A DNA stretch of 64,000 nt from a bacterium (lineage in GTDB: Bacteria; UBP15; UBA6099; JAJRTR01), in contig JAJRTR010000124.1 of assembly GCA_024278215.1 (NCBI GenBank), positions 1 through 64,000 on the forward strand, read 5' to 3'. Of the stretch, positions 17,129 to 25,780 are shown in pieces (the stretch's first letter is position 1; every line of letters starts with the position of its first letter). The translations under genes and the position numbers were made by a program. The notes below the pieces were generated by a model. That model saw only the letters and a list, made by a program, of their open reading frames with translations. It had not been told where the DNA came from and did no database searches.

Positions 17129-20100
17129 TTGACGCTCTCCCCTCGATGAAACTCAAAGTTTTTATACCCCTTTTGCGGGGTTTTGAATCACTGCCGTGGC
17201 ATAACAGGCAAACTACTTCAGTTTTTCTGTCGGGCACTACATAAAATATAAGATGATCGCACATTTTGTAAAGGTGATAGAGGCCGAGGCCGGCGCCGCC
17301 GCCGCTGTGATCGACATGTTTTTCCCTGCTGTAAATCCTTTTCTCCATGTAATCGAGTATCGTTTCCCTCGTGAGGCCGCCGAAAGGGTCCGTGACACAG
17401 ATGCCGAAGAAATCATCGTCAACCCCATATTCGACGACAGGCGCTTCTCCGTCATCCAGTACAACCCGCTGCGATCTTCGAGTGTCGGCATATTTCGGAT
17501 TGCCGTTTTTGTCACGCGGCGCATCGAACATTGCGTTCATCAGCAATTCATCGACGATGGACTTCAGCAGGTTCAGGTTATGATTGTCGAAACCGGACGC
17601 GGAAGCGAGGTCGAACAAGGGCTGCATATCGTCAATTCTTGAGAAAGTGTCGTGGGTCGACAGTTTGTTGAGCGTGGTGCCTTTTGCCATGCAGCTCGCG
17701 AGGCCGGGGTCCGTGCTGCCCGGCGCGACGATTTTTCTTATCAGACACTGCGAGATGTGCAGCGAATGTTCTCCGCCGAGCTTTACGAGTCGAAGCGGGA
17801 AACCCTGTTCGGAGATGATGGGAATCACATCTTCGAAATCTGAAGGACAAAGGAAAATCATTTCCGAGTCCGGGTTGTCGCACGCAAGTTTTGTAGCGAA
17901 CCCGAGGTCTTCCATAACGCCGCCCATGGAAACGATGCAAAGGTCACATCTTTCCGGCTGGTAGTTTTCCAGTCCATCGACCGAGTCCGGCACTTGCACG
18001 ACTTCGATCCCGTAGCCGCCAAGCTGCCAGGCGAGTTGCTTCCTGAGTTCCGGGTCGCCCGCCGCGATGATCGCATTTTCAAATGCGGCGCTCTCATTCC
18101 GGCGTGCCGCAGGGGTGTCGGTGCCGGTCCCGGAGAGGGCCGATATTTCGTTGACGCGCCCGACGACAAATGTGATGTCGTCGATCTGCGTCTCTGCGCC
18201 GTAGAAACGACCCGCGTCTCCGAGCAGGTTGTTTTTTATCGTTTCGGAGTTTCTCTTCGCGTTTTCTTCGAACACCCGCTTGAGCCTGTCCATGCCGTAT
18301 TCTTCGCCATCGGAGTTCACGCACTCGACCAAGCCGTCCGTGTACCAGAGGATAGCGTCACCCGGTTCGAGCTGCATGCGGCGCACTTTATATGAAACAG
18401 TTTTTTCGTCTCCAAGCCGCATACCACGCGCCTTGATGTATGTGGTTTTCAGTTGCTTCTTTTTGCCGAATCCGGATTCCCTGAAAATCAGCGGCAGATT
18501 ATGGCCCGCGTTCGCATAGTCCATCACGCCTGTTTCGTAATAATAGACGGAGGCGAAAAGTGTCATAACGAGCTTGCCTTCGGTGGATTCGAGTATGATC
18601 TTGTTGAGGCATCTGAGCATGAAATCGGGTGACAACGGGTCGAAGAAACCACCGCCTTCGAGCACCTGTCCGGCGCATTCTCTCTGTTTTTCCTCATCTT
18701 CGTAGGCCGAGCCGGTTCTGAATATTTCGAGAGTTTTGAAAAAGCTGTGTGTCGTCGCCGTTACGATGGCGGCCGGAACACCGTGGCCGGTGACATCCGC
18801 GATAATGATTGCGATGCGCCGGTTTTCCGGCTCGTGCACGAAGCCGTACCAGTCGCCGCCTGTTTCCGAGGCGGACTGGATGAAACCCGACAGGTCGAGG
18901 CCCGGTATTTCCGGCGGATGTTTCGGGAACAGAGTGCTCTGAATGAGTCGCGCGGTTTTGAGTTCCTCCTCCATACGTGTCTTCTCGACAGTCTGTTCGA
19001 GCAATTCGATGTTTCGGAGCGAAACGGCAACGGCAGAAGCGACGATGCCGTAAAGGTGCAGATCGGTATGGGTGAAAGGCCGGCGGTCGGGACGCCCCGC
19101 CAGTGTGATTACGCCTTTAATGTTGTCTTCGAATATCACGGGAAGCAATACGGCGGGAAGGTGTCTGTCCGTGAGCCTGTCGCCTGTGTCCTCGTCCAAC
19201 AGAACCTGGACGCCGGTTGTCGCGACTCTCGCTATCTCATGGGCAAGCGCTTCGGGCAGTTGGGCGGCCTCTGTCTTTTGCCCGTTCATTATCGAGTAAA
19301 TCTTTGGAGGCGGATCATTACGTTCAAGGATCGCGACGGAAATGACAGATGTTCCGGCGATGCTCTCGAGCGCAAGCAGCGCATTTTCCGCGAGTTGCCG
19401 CCTGTCGATAATTGTGCTGATGAGCTTTGCGGTTCGATTTATATTTTCGATAGCGTTTTCGCGTTCGGAGAGGGCGCCGCCCATGTGATTGAAAGCGTCC
19501 GCCAGCATGGCCATCTCGCCGCCGCCCCTGATGTCGACTTTATGCGCGAGGTTGCCTTTTCCGATTTCTCCGGCGCCGAAGACGAGTTTATAGAGCGGGC
19601 GTGTGACGGTCGAGGTAATGAAGAGGCCTGCCGCAACAGCAAAAATAATGCTCAATAGTATGGCGATACCAACCTGTATGCGCATCAGGTCGGCTGTGTA
19701 ATAAGCGTCCCTGCGGGGTTCCTGCACAACGACATGCCAGCCGCCTGCGGCGGAGTAGGCTGTGTAGAACGCGCCCAGCATTTCGGTGCCGTCAATATCT
19801 TTAAAGTCCGCCGCCATCTGGAATTTCCTGCCGAGCATTTTCTTCACGGCGGGAATGACTGTCATGTCTTCTCTGGAAAGTGCCCGTTGCCGGTCACTGT
19901 GCGCAACGAGCCTTCCGCTGCCGTCCACCAGATAGGCCGCGCCCGTGCCCGCCCTGCCTATTTTTTCGGACGCGAATACGTCTTCGAGTGTGTCGAGGGA
20001 TATCTCGACCCCGAGAGTTCTGCGCCCGTCCGGGAACGGACGCGCGATGGTCATGAGAAGTTTTTTACCCGATTTGTCGGAATATACATCCGAGCGAAAT

Positions 20101-20561
20101 ATCCTGCGCCTGTATTCCTCGCCGCTGTTTTTAATGAGGTTTATGTGTTCTTTAACTTCGGACGGGGCGGTGTCGGGGACCATGGAGACATGTAGAACGA
20201 AATCGCCGGGCGATATTTCGGCGGGATCGAACAGCAACGTCTCCGGGGTTTTGTCCCTGTCGAGCACCGTAATAATCCTGACGGAAGCAAACTGGTTGAC
20301 AAGCGGTGAAAGGAATTCTTCGAGTTCCAGAGGTTTCATTTTATCTATACCATGGGTCAGGAACAGGCTCTCGATGCGGTTTTCGGCATCATCGAAGAAA
20401 AAGTCCGTCCGAGCGGCGAGGTTCCTCGCGAGATCAAGTTGCCTTTCGCGAATGTTCTGTTCGAGTTCATATCGGGTCATGCGAATAAAAACGACATTGC
20501 TCAGAACAAGCGGAATGCCGATTATCGCCGCCATGATTGTCAGTTTGTAAACAAGTTTCAT
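17121..20561 (-). CDS. Membrane receptor: Cache-HAMP-GAF-SpoIIE phosphatase-receiver-like-RsbW-like ATPase
   Basis: A 1,146-residue signalling protein. A membrane helix (about 8-28), an extracytoplasmic dCache-like sensor (about 30-288), a second helix (about 295-318) and a HAMP linker (about 318-372) lead into a GAF domain (about 375-520). The SpoIIE/PP2C phosphatase follows (about 535-805), with metal aspartates in GGDWYGF (D570), IADVTGHG (D589), YTDGLVE (D742) and IDDITFVVG. Residues about 828-930 have a receiver-like fold pattern, but CDLCIVSMGG replaces the phosphoacceptor aspartate. The C-terminus is a GHKL ATPase with VDELLMNAMFD (N-box, about 1003), VTDPFGGL and GGGAGLGLYHL. Phosphatase and kinase-like activities of a partner switch are thus in one chain, next to a STAS gene. 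No sigma factor lies nearby. Confidence 0.88.
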   Translation of the reverse strand: MKLVYKLTIMAAIIGIPLVLSNVVFIRMTRYELEQNIRERQLDLARNLAARTDFFFDDAENRIESLFLTHGIDKMKPLELEEFLSPLVNQFASVRIITVLDRDKTPETLLFDPAEISPGDFVLHVSMVPDTAPSEVKEHINLIKNSGEEYRRRIFRSDVYSDKSGKKLLMTIARPFPDGRRTLGVEISLDTLEDVFASEKIGRAGTGAAYLVDGSGRLVAHSDRQRALSREDMTVIPAVKKMLGRKFQMAADFKDIDGTEMLGAFYTAYSAAGGWHVVVQEPRRDAYYTADLMRIQVGIAILLSIIFAVAAGLFITSTVTRPLYKLVFGAGEIGKGNLAHKVDIRGGGEMAMLADAFNHMGGALSERENAIENINRTAKLISTIIDRRQLAENALLALESIAGTSVISVAILERNDPPPKIYSIMNGQKTEAAQLPEALAHEIARVATTGVQVLLDEDTGDRLTDRHLPAVLLPVIFEDNIKGVITLAGRPDRRPFTHTDLHLYGIVASAVAVSLRNIELLEQTVEKTRMEEELKTARLIQSTLFPKHPPEIPGLDLSGFIQSASETGGDWYGFVHEPENRRIAIIIADVTGHGVPAAIVTATTHSFFKTLEIFRTGSAYEDEEKQRECAGQVLEGGGFFDPLSPDFMLRCLNKIILESTEGKLVMTLFASVYYYETGVMDYANAGHNLPLIFRESGFGKKKQLKTTYIKARGMRLGDEKTVSYKVRRMQLEPGDAILWYTDGLVECVNSDGEEYGMDRLKRVFEENAKRNSETIKNNLLGDAGRFYGAETQIDDITFVVGRVNEISALSGTGTDTPAARRNESAAFENAIIAAGDPELRKQLAWQLGGYGIEVVQVPDSVDGLENYQPERCDLCIVSMGGVMEDLGFATKLACDNPDSEMIFLCPSDFEDVIPIISEQGFPLRLVKLGGEHSLHISQCLIRKIVAPGSTDPGLASCMAKGTTLNKLSTHDTFSRIDDMQPLFDLASASGFDNHNLNLLKSIVDELLMNAMFDAPRDKNGNPKYADTRRSQRVVLDDGEAPVVEYGVDDDFFGICVTDPFGGLTRETILDYMEKRIYSREKHVDHSGGGAGLGLYHLYKMCDHLIFYVVPDRKTEVVCLLCHGSDSKPRKRGIKTLSFIEGRASSG

Positions 20562-20618
20562 TCAGTTTGCCATTTCCGGTATGCGCATAATGATATTACA
20601 CCACAAGGCGCGTACATC

Positions 20619-21626
20619 TCAATTCCATCCAATGGATTCAACATTTAAGAACAGTTCTTCGCCGGACTTTTCCACAGGCTCGACAGGAATATCTTTTTCG
20701 AGTTCTAGCGGTTTGTCGTCTTCTGTAAGAGAGATTTTGGCAGAGGCCACACTCACCGAGATCGCGCCCCTGTCGACAGCGATCCTTTCTTTTCCCGACT
20801 TGTCGATCGATATAGTTACATCAAAGTCCTTCTCGCTTTCCTCACTGAGCCTTACGCTTGCGAGCTCCTTCCAGGCCGAGCCGGATTCCTTGCTGCAAGC
20901 GGCGGAATCGCCTTTTGAACAACTGTGCTTCGCCCGGTCCAGAAGTCTCTCGATCCGCTGCTGATCCTGCTCGATAATGGAGGCGGTAAGAATATAGTCC
21001 TGAACAGCATCGATGTATAAAAGTTCCGGAGAATATTTCCGGCTTGTTTTATCGGCGGCGTTCGTACTTTCTTTATAGGAGTCCGAAAGCACATCGCGCT
21101 TCCTGCTGTATGTTATCACCTGTGACTGGCCGAATTCTATCAGGGCGTTGGGCGTTTTGAGACCCGCGAGCAGTTTGCCGATGCCGGAGCCTTTGACCCT
21201 TAGCGAGCCTCCCTCGAGTTCGACGACAGGACGATGGACCCTGCCGTCATTCACATCCTGCTGTATCTGGAGGAGAGCGTTTTCGCCCAGTTGAAATGAA
21301 ACATCGCCACCGAATTGTATCCTCGCGCCCGCATCTGCCGAGGTCTGGATTTTGTCGCCCGAAAAAAGTCTGGTGTCGATTACCGCTTTCTCTTTATCAA
21401 GGGCGCCGGGGCGGCTGATCGTCACCATTCCGTTTTTTTCGCTGATGTGCGCAAGGGGCGACGGAGATGCCTGTCGTGTGGTGCTGCTACTGCCGTACCG
21501 CAGGAGATTCGCGTTTTCGCGGGCAAGAAAAGCAAGTGCGGCAATAGAGCAGATAATAATAGCGGCGGCGGCAGCCGCAACATAGAGTCCGGACCTGTCT
21601 CCAGTGTTGTTATTTAAAATTTCCAT
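20619..21626 (-). CDS. FecR-domain protein with one membrane anchor
   Basis: A 335-residue protein with a single N-terminal membrane segment (about 13-34, VAAAAAAIIICSIAALAFLA). A FecR-like beta domain follows at about 60-175 (IDTRLFSGDKIQTSADAGARIQFGGDVSFQLGENALLQI and VVELEGGSLRVKG), with a C-terminal helical and beta region of unknown type. FecR domains usually lie in the periplasm and pass signals from an outer-membrane protein or help assemble surface structures. Here there is no adjacent sigma factor. The gene overlaps the end of the SLH barrel gene by 13 bp, so the two are translationally coupled. The region with CSKGDSAACSKE holds two cysteines that might pair. Confidence 0.82.
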   Translation of the reverse strand: MEILNNNTGDRSGLYVAAAAAAIIICSIAALAFLARENANLLRYGSSSTTRQASPSPLAHISEKNGMVTISRPGALDKEKAVIDTRLFSGDKIQTSADAGARIQFGGDVSFQLGENALLQIQQDVNDGRVHRPVVELEGGSLRVKGSGIGKLLAGLKTPNALIEFGQSQVITYSRKRDVLSDSYKESTNAADKTSRKYSPELLYIDAVQDYILTASIIEQDQQRIERLLDRAKHSCSKGDSAACSKESGSAWKELASVRLSEESEKDFDVTISIDKSGKERIAVDRGAISVSVASAKISLTEDDKPLELEKDIPVEPVEKSGEELFLNVESIGWN

Positions 21627-23506
21627 ATTATATTTATGTCAAACGAACCGGCGCGATTGCGCGAATAATCGTAAGATAATGTTGTCGTCAGACTGTCGTT
21701 GATGCGGTTTGACAACCTGAAACGCGACGAGTTCGTCCTCGTTCCGCGGCTTTTTCTGCGTGAAAATGAATAGAGGAACTTGCCGGCGTTGCCGAACAAT
21801 CTCCTGCTGTAGTCGATCCTGCTGGTACTGGATGGTCCGCCGGCATCCGCCGCGCGTTTCCATGTCAGCGAAACGGATTGCGAGCCCCCCGGCGACCAAC
21901 GCGCCCTGTATGATTTCTCTGTTTCACCTGTCCCGCCGCCCTGTTCCTTTTCCTGTCCGTATGCCATAGTCCAGGCGCGGTTAAGCCTGAATTCGTTGCC
22001 GATGTAGTAGTTCGTTTTACGGCCCGAGAGCGGGTTATAAACATGGTCGCGGCTGATAGTGTGTACCCACCGCCTCCCGTTTTTCCAGGCGATCCTGCCA
22101 TATATGCTTTTTTCGTCGACACCGTTACTGCCCGAGCGGCCGCTGTACTTCGGCGGATTGTTGTGATCGAGTGTAAAGTCGCGATAATACCTGTATTCCA
22201 TATCAAGTGTCACATCATCGACACCGGCCCTTTGCGCCGCAATGTACAGTCCGCTGCCCGAGTCGATTATATCAGAGTATTCGCATGTCAGGCTGCCCCA
22301 TGTCATTTTCTTTACGATATCGGTGCCGACGGCTTCGATTGCGTCGCCCGCGTCATTTGTTTCATTTACATACACGATACCCCATTTGAACTTTGGGACG
22401 GCCCACTTCTCGATCCGCAACGTCCATAACTCGTCTCCTCCGCTATCTTCGCCCCATGCCGCCACAGCGCGTGACCGCTTTCCGAACGGTGCGGATAAAA
22501 ACGTTCCTTTTACTCCGGCTGAACCGACCGTGAGACCGTTGGCGAAGGTGATATTATCGACATCTCCGAGCAGCGCGTAAGCGTCTGTTTCGGGAGTTGA
22601 CATTGAAGAATGTAATTCGAGGAGTTTCTTTGTCAGCTCGAATGAGTAGCCGCCGCCAAAGTCCATATCCGCTCCCGACCTGTATGAGTTGTCGATGCTG
22701 CCGGAAAAGTAAGTTTTTAAAAACTTTCCTTTAGTTTCATAAGTCAGGCGGTTAGTAATATTCGATTTTTCGCTTTTTTTTACGCTCGCATAGACATTTG
22801 ACGAGCCCCAGGCGCTGAAGATATTGGCGGTGGATGGATAGGGCACATTTCGCCCTGACAAAACATACGGAGCAGCCTTTTCGAGCGCCGCGAGTTCCTT
22901 CGCAAACTCCACTTCGATATAAGAAATCTTCCGCAGGTCTTCTTTTGAAAAAATGTCGGGGTGTTGCCTTTTCGACGCGATAAGGCCCGAAGCCGCCTTC
23001 GCCATATCCGCTCTTGTGAAAAGTCTGCCGCCGCGAAAGTCGGATTCAGAATATCCCGCGACGAGACCACGCGCCGCGAAAGCTGCAAGGGTGGAGTATG
23101 CCCAGTGGCCTGCGGGCACTATCGCCGACTGCGCCGCGGGCGATACCGCCTGTGGGAAGTTGGTTCCTCCCAGGCGGCCGAGTTCAGGCTCATATTCATC
23201 TCGAAGCCGTCCCAGCAGTTGGATGTCCTCAAGAGAAAAGATGTTGCGGTTTGTTATGTAGTGGGCTATTACCGCGGCCACGGCATGTGCAAGGTCTTCT
23301 CTCGTGTATTCGTTGATGCCCCTGAAATCATCAGGCCGGTATCCGGGGGCAAGTCCCTTTTCAGCAAAGTGCTCCATCGCCTTCATCGACCAGTGATCTT
23401 CAGGCACGGTTATCTGCACCTGTGCGCCGAGTTGCACCGGCAACGCGCACAGCGCAATCATCAGCAACAACAGAACATTGCGATTGTTTGTGTGTTTATC
23501 TGACAT
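21614..23506 (-). CDS. SLH-domain outer-membrane beta-barrel protein
   Basis: A 630-residue protein with a signal peptide (residues 1-28). It carries two SLH domains (about 37-85 with EDHWSMKAMEHFAEKGLAPG, and about 134-180 with AGHWAYSTLAAFAARGLVAG), a short helical linker, and then about 400 residues of alternating-polarity strands. The chain ends in DINIIWKF, with the aromatic last residue typical of BAM-inserted barrels. SLH domains of diderm porins bind peptidoglycan-linked polymers, so the protein should tie the outer membrane to the wall. It overlaps the upstream Ig-like gene by 11 bp and the downstream FecR gene by 13 bp. No strong ribosome-binding site precedes it, which fits coupling. 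Confidence 0.87.
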   Translation of the reverse strand: MSDKHTNNRNVLLLLMIALCALPVQLGAQVQITVPEDHWSMKAMEHFAEKGLAPGYRPDDFRGINEYTREDLAHAVAAVIAHYITNRNIFSLEDIQLLGRLRDEYEPELGRLGGTNFPQAVSPAAQSAIVPAGHWAYSTLAAFAARGLVAGYSESDFRGGRLFTRADMAKAASGLIASKRQHPDIFSKEDLRKISYIEVEFAKELAALEKAAPYVLSGRNVPYPSTANIFSAWGSSNVYASVKKSEKSNITNRLTYETKGKFLKTYFSGSIDNSYRSGADMDFGGGYSFELTKKLLELHSSMSTPETDAYALLGDVDNITFANGLTVGSAGVKGTFLSAPFGKRSRAVAAWGEDSGGDELWTLRIEKWAVPKFKWGIVYVNETNDAGDAIEAVGTDIVKKMTWGSLTCEYSDIIDSGSGLYIAAQRAGVDDVTLDMEYRYYRDFTLDHNNPPKYSGRSGSNGVDEKSIYGRIAWKNGRRWVHTISRDHVYNPLSGRKTNYYIGNEFRLNRAWTMAYGQEKEQGGGTGETEKSYRARWSPGGSQSVSLTWKRAADAGGPSSTSRIDYSRRLFGNAGKFLYSFSRRKSRGTRTNSSRFRLSNRINDSLTTTLSYDYSRNRAGSFDINIIWKF

Positions 23507-25613
23507 TTTTCAGATTTATTACAACCGGGCCGCTTTCCATAACCTCGCCGTTATACTCCACCACAACTTTAAAGCTTATTGTAGCGTCCGGTAAAACGAA
23601 GGTGGAAATGTCGTCGAGATCGAATGAATATTTGTTTCCGGCATCGGCGACAACATCTATGAATCTGCTGCCGTTGATGTAGAGTATCACCGTCGCTCCT
23701 GCCGGTGCGGTGCCGCCTGCAACAATGGGAATGTCCTTGAAAGAAAACCCATCCTTCGGTTTTTCAATATGAACATATAATTCTATGTCGATAATATCTT
23801 CGAGCGGTGCCGCGTCCGGCTCGTCGCCGGGTTCGACAACAGGCTCGTCAGCAGGTGCGTCTCCGCCGGGCTGGTCGACAGGCGTATCGACGGGTTTGCC
23901 GCCCTGGTCATCACCGGCCTGGTCGGAATCACCCTGACCGTCATTGCCGGGATCGCCCGCCGGACTGTCGTCGGGGTTGTCAGTCAGGATGCCGTCCGGA
24001 TTATCGTCCACTGCCGGAGCCCTCACAGAGAATGTCCATTTATTCACGGCGGTGTTGCCCGCGGAGTCGGCGGCGTGCGCTTCGATACTGTGCGTCCCGG
24101 CGTCGAGCGGTTCGTCCGGTATACATGTCGCGGACGTATCCCCGGCGTCCAGGTCGCAACGCACGTTACCGTTGTCGATAACCAGAGTTATCGACCCGGT
24201 GTCAATGCCGCAGTCGCCGGAATCCGAATAGTCGAATATGAAATGATCGTCGTCGCCTGAAATCTCCTCACCCTGCGCCGGGAACTGCGGTATGACGACC
24301 GGCGCGTCGATGTCGACGATAACTGTCTGCTCGTCTGTCAGGATGCCCGTGGTGCCGTCCTCGTTTTCAATAGCCGCGGCGATGTCGTTGTAGCCGTTTG
24401 ACAATTGTATGGAATCGAAACTGAAAGTGCCGTCGGGCATAGACACGTCGCGTCTGGATTCCGCGCCGTTGACAAGCAGCAATATCGTTTCATCCGCCGG
24501 GGCGCGACCGTCTATCTGAAGTGAAGTCATGTTTGTGCAGCGGGGTAGTGGATCGATGGAAAAAGCCGACGTGTCGCGCAGTTCGGGCGACTCGATAACC
24601 GCAAGCAATTCGCCGGGCGTTGTTATGCTGAATGCGGCGTTCCTTTCGGATGTCGCAACATTTCCGGCGTTATCAGTACAGGTAACCGACGCCTCGAATC
24701 TGCCGCCGCGCGCGCCGAGTTCTTTCGCCCGTATCCTGACCACATTGCGCCCCTGCGCCGTCGGCCGTAGTTCCTTTGTCATAGTGCTGCTGAAGCCTTT
24801 TACAGCCACTTTGCAGAAATTGACATTAGCTTCCGGAACATCATCGACATTGAAAGCGATTTTTACAGTGCCGTTGTTGTCTATTTCGGCTGGAGAGGCG
24901 GAAATATTTGTGATAACAGGGGCGGTTCCGTCGATTGTGAAGGCGGTCGAGACGATATCCGATGCGTTCCCGTTTTTATCCGAAGCGGAAACGGAAACAA
25001 CATAACGGCCGTCGGGTGCAGCGGGAATCTTCCATAAATAGATGTTATTTTGTGAGGTTTTATACGGCCCGAAACCGCCGAATGGACTGCCGTTTCTCGA
25101 AACAGACAGTGAAACGGACTTCGGTTCGACACCACTGCCGCCGCCATCGGATATTTCCGCGGCTATTGCAATGTTCGAGCCGACAGCCGCGAGGAAGCCG
25201 CCGTTTCCAGGTGTCGGCGAAACAAATTTTATCAAGGGCGGTTTTGTGTCCGAAGCATCGGGATCAATAGTGAACGACCATTTTTTTATGGCCGAACTGC
25301 CGTTCATGTCGAAAACGACGACCTTCGCCGTATGCCTGCCCGGCGCGAGTGGTTCCGGCGGCCTGTAAGTTATCTTCCACTGGTCGATGGATGCGCCGGC
25401 GGTGACGTCTTTTCCGTCGACGAGTATCCGCACTCTCGATGTGTCGACCGGCGCGGACCTGGAATAGAAGTTAAGACCGATCAGGGGCTGCCTGTCCGCC
25501 GTGACACCGGCGAATGCGGACACGTGCCATGCCGCCGCCACGATGAAAACTATTATTGCGGACAGCAGCATGGTTTTATTATTGTTTTTAATATTCAGCA
25601 TATTATCCAACAC
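23496..25613 (-). CDS. Secreted Ig-like multi-domain protein with Asp/Pro/Gly-rich linker
   Basis: A 705-residue exported protein. A signal peptide (about residues 1-36, ending SAFAG) is followed by about five Ig-like/bacterial immunoglobulin-like domains, each with an ASDKNGN-, CTDNAGN- or AADSAGN-like turn. A low-complexity acidic linker (about 528-605; runs such as DNPDDSPAGDPGNDGQG and QAGDDQGGKPVDTP) and one last Ig-like domain (KPKDGFSFKDIPIVAGGTAP) complete it. The start is a GTG at 25613; an ATG at 25601 is an alternative. Six or more cysteines in pairs suggest disulfides outside the cytoplasm. It lies between the giant Ig protein and the SLH barrel and is probably their partner. Confidence 0.8.
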   Translation of the reverse strand: MLDNMLNIKNNNKTMLLSAIIVFIVAAAWHVSAFAGVTADRQPLIGLNFYSRSAPVDTSRVRILVDGKDVTAGASIDQWKITYRPPEPLAPGRHTAKVVVFDMNGSSAIKKWSFTIDPDASDTKPPLIKFVSPTPGNGGFLAAVGSNIAIAAEISDGGGSGVEPKSVSLSVSRNGSPFGGFGPYKTSQNNIYLWKIPAAPDGRYVVSVSASDKNGNASDIVSTAFTIDGTAPVITNISASPAEIDNNGTVKIAFNVDDVPEANVNFCKVAVKGFSSTMTKELRPTAQGRNVVRIRAKELGARGGRFEASVTCTDNAGNVATSERNAAFSITTPGELLAVIESPELRDTSAFSIDPLPRCTNMTSLQIDGRAPADETILLLVNGAESRRDVSMPDGTFSFDSIQLSNGYNDIAAAIENEDGTTGILTDEQTVIVDIDAPVVIPQFPAQGEEISGDDDHFIFDYSDSGDCGIDTGSITLVIDNGNVRCDLDAGDTSATCIPDEPLDAGTHSIEAHAADSAGNTAVNKWTFSVRAPAVDDNPDGILTDNPDDSPAGDPGNDGQGDSDQAGDDQGGKPVDTPVDQPGGDAPADEPVVEPGDEPDAAPLEDIIDIELYVHIEKPKDGFSFKDIPIVAGGTAPAGATVILYINGSRFIDVVADAGNKYSFDLDDISTFVLPDATISFKVVVEYNGEVMESGPVVINLKNVR

Positions 25614-25721
25614 CTTATCCCGACGGTAATCATATTATATCGTTCCTGCTTTCTTCCCCTGTGGGCACAACGGCACTCCTGTTTCCGTAATTACGCACAA
25701 CGGATGCGGGAGCGCACCGCA

Positions 25722-25752
25722 GGCCCGTTCCCACCAAAGGTGGGAACGGGCC
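25722..25752 (-). terminator. Perfect 14-bp stem-loop between the two Ig-like genes
   Basis: GGCCCGTTCCCACC (25722-25735) and GGTGGGAACGGGCC (25739-25752) pair without a mismatch around a 3-nt loop. It follows the stop of the giant gene by about 30 bp. There is no U-tract on the minus strand, so it may attenuate, protect the 3' end or adjust relative expression rather than act as a strong terminator. Confidence 0.65.
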
Positions 25753-25780
25753 CGCGGCGAATATACCGATCGTAACAACA

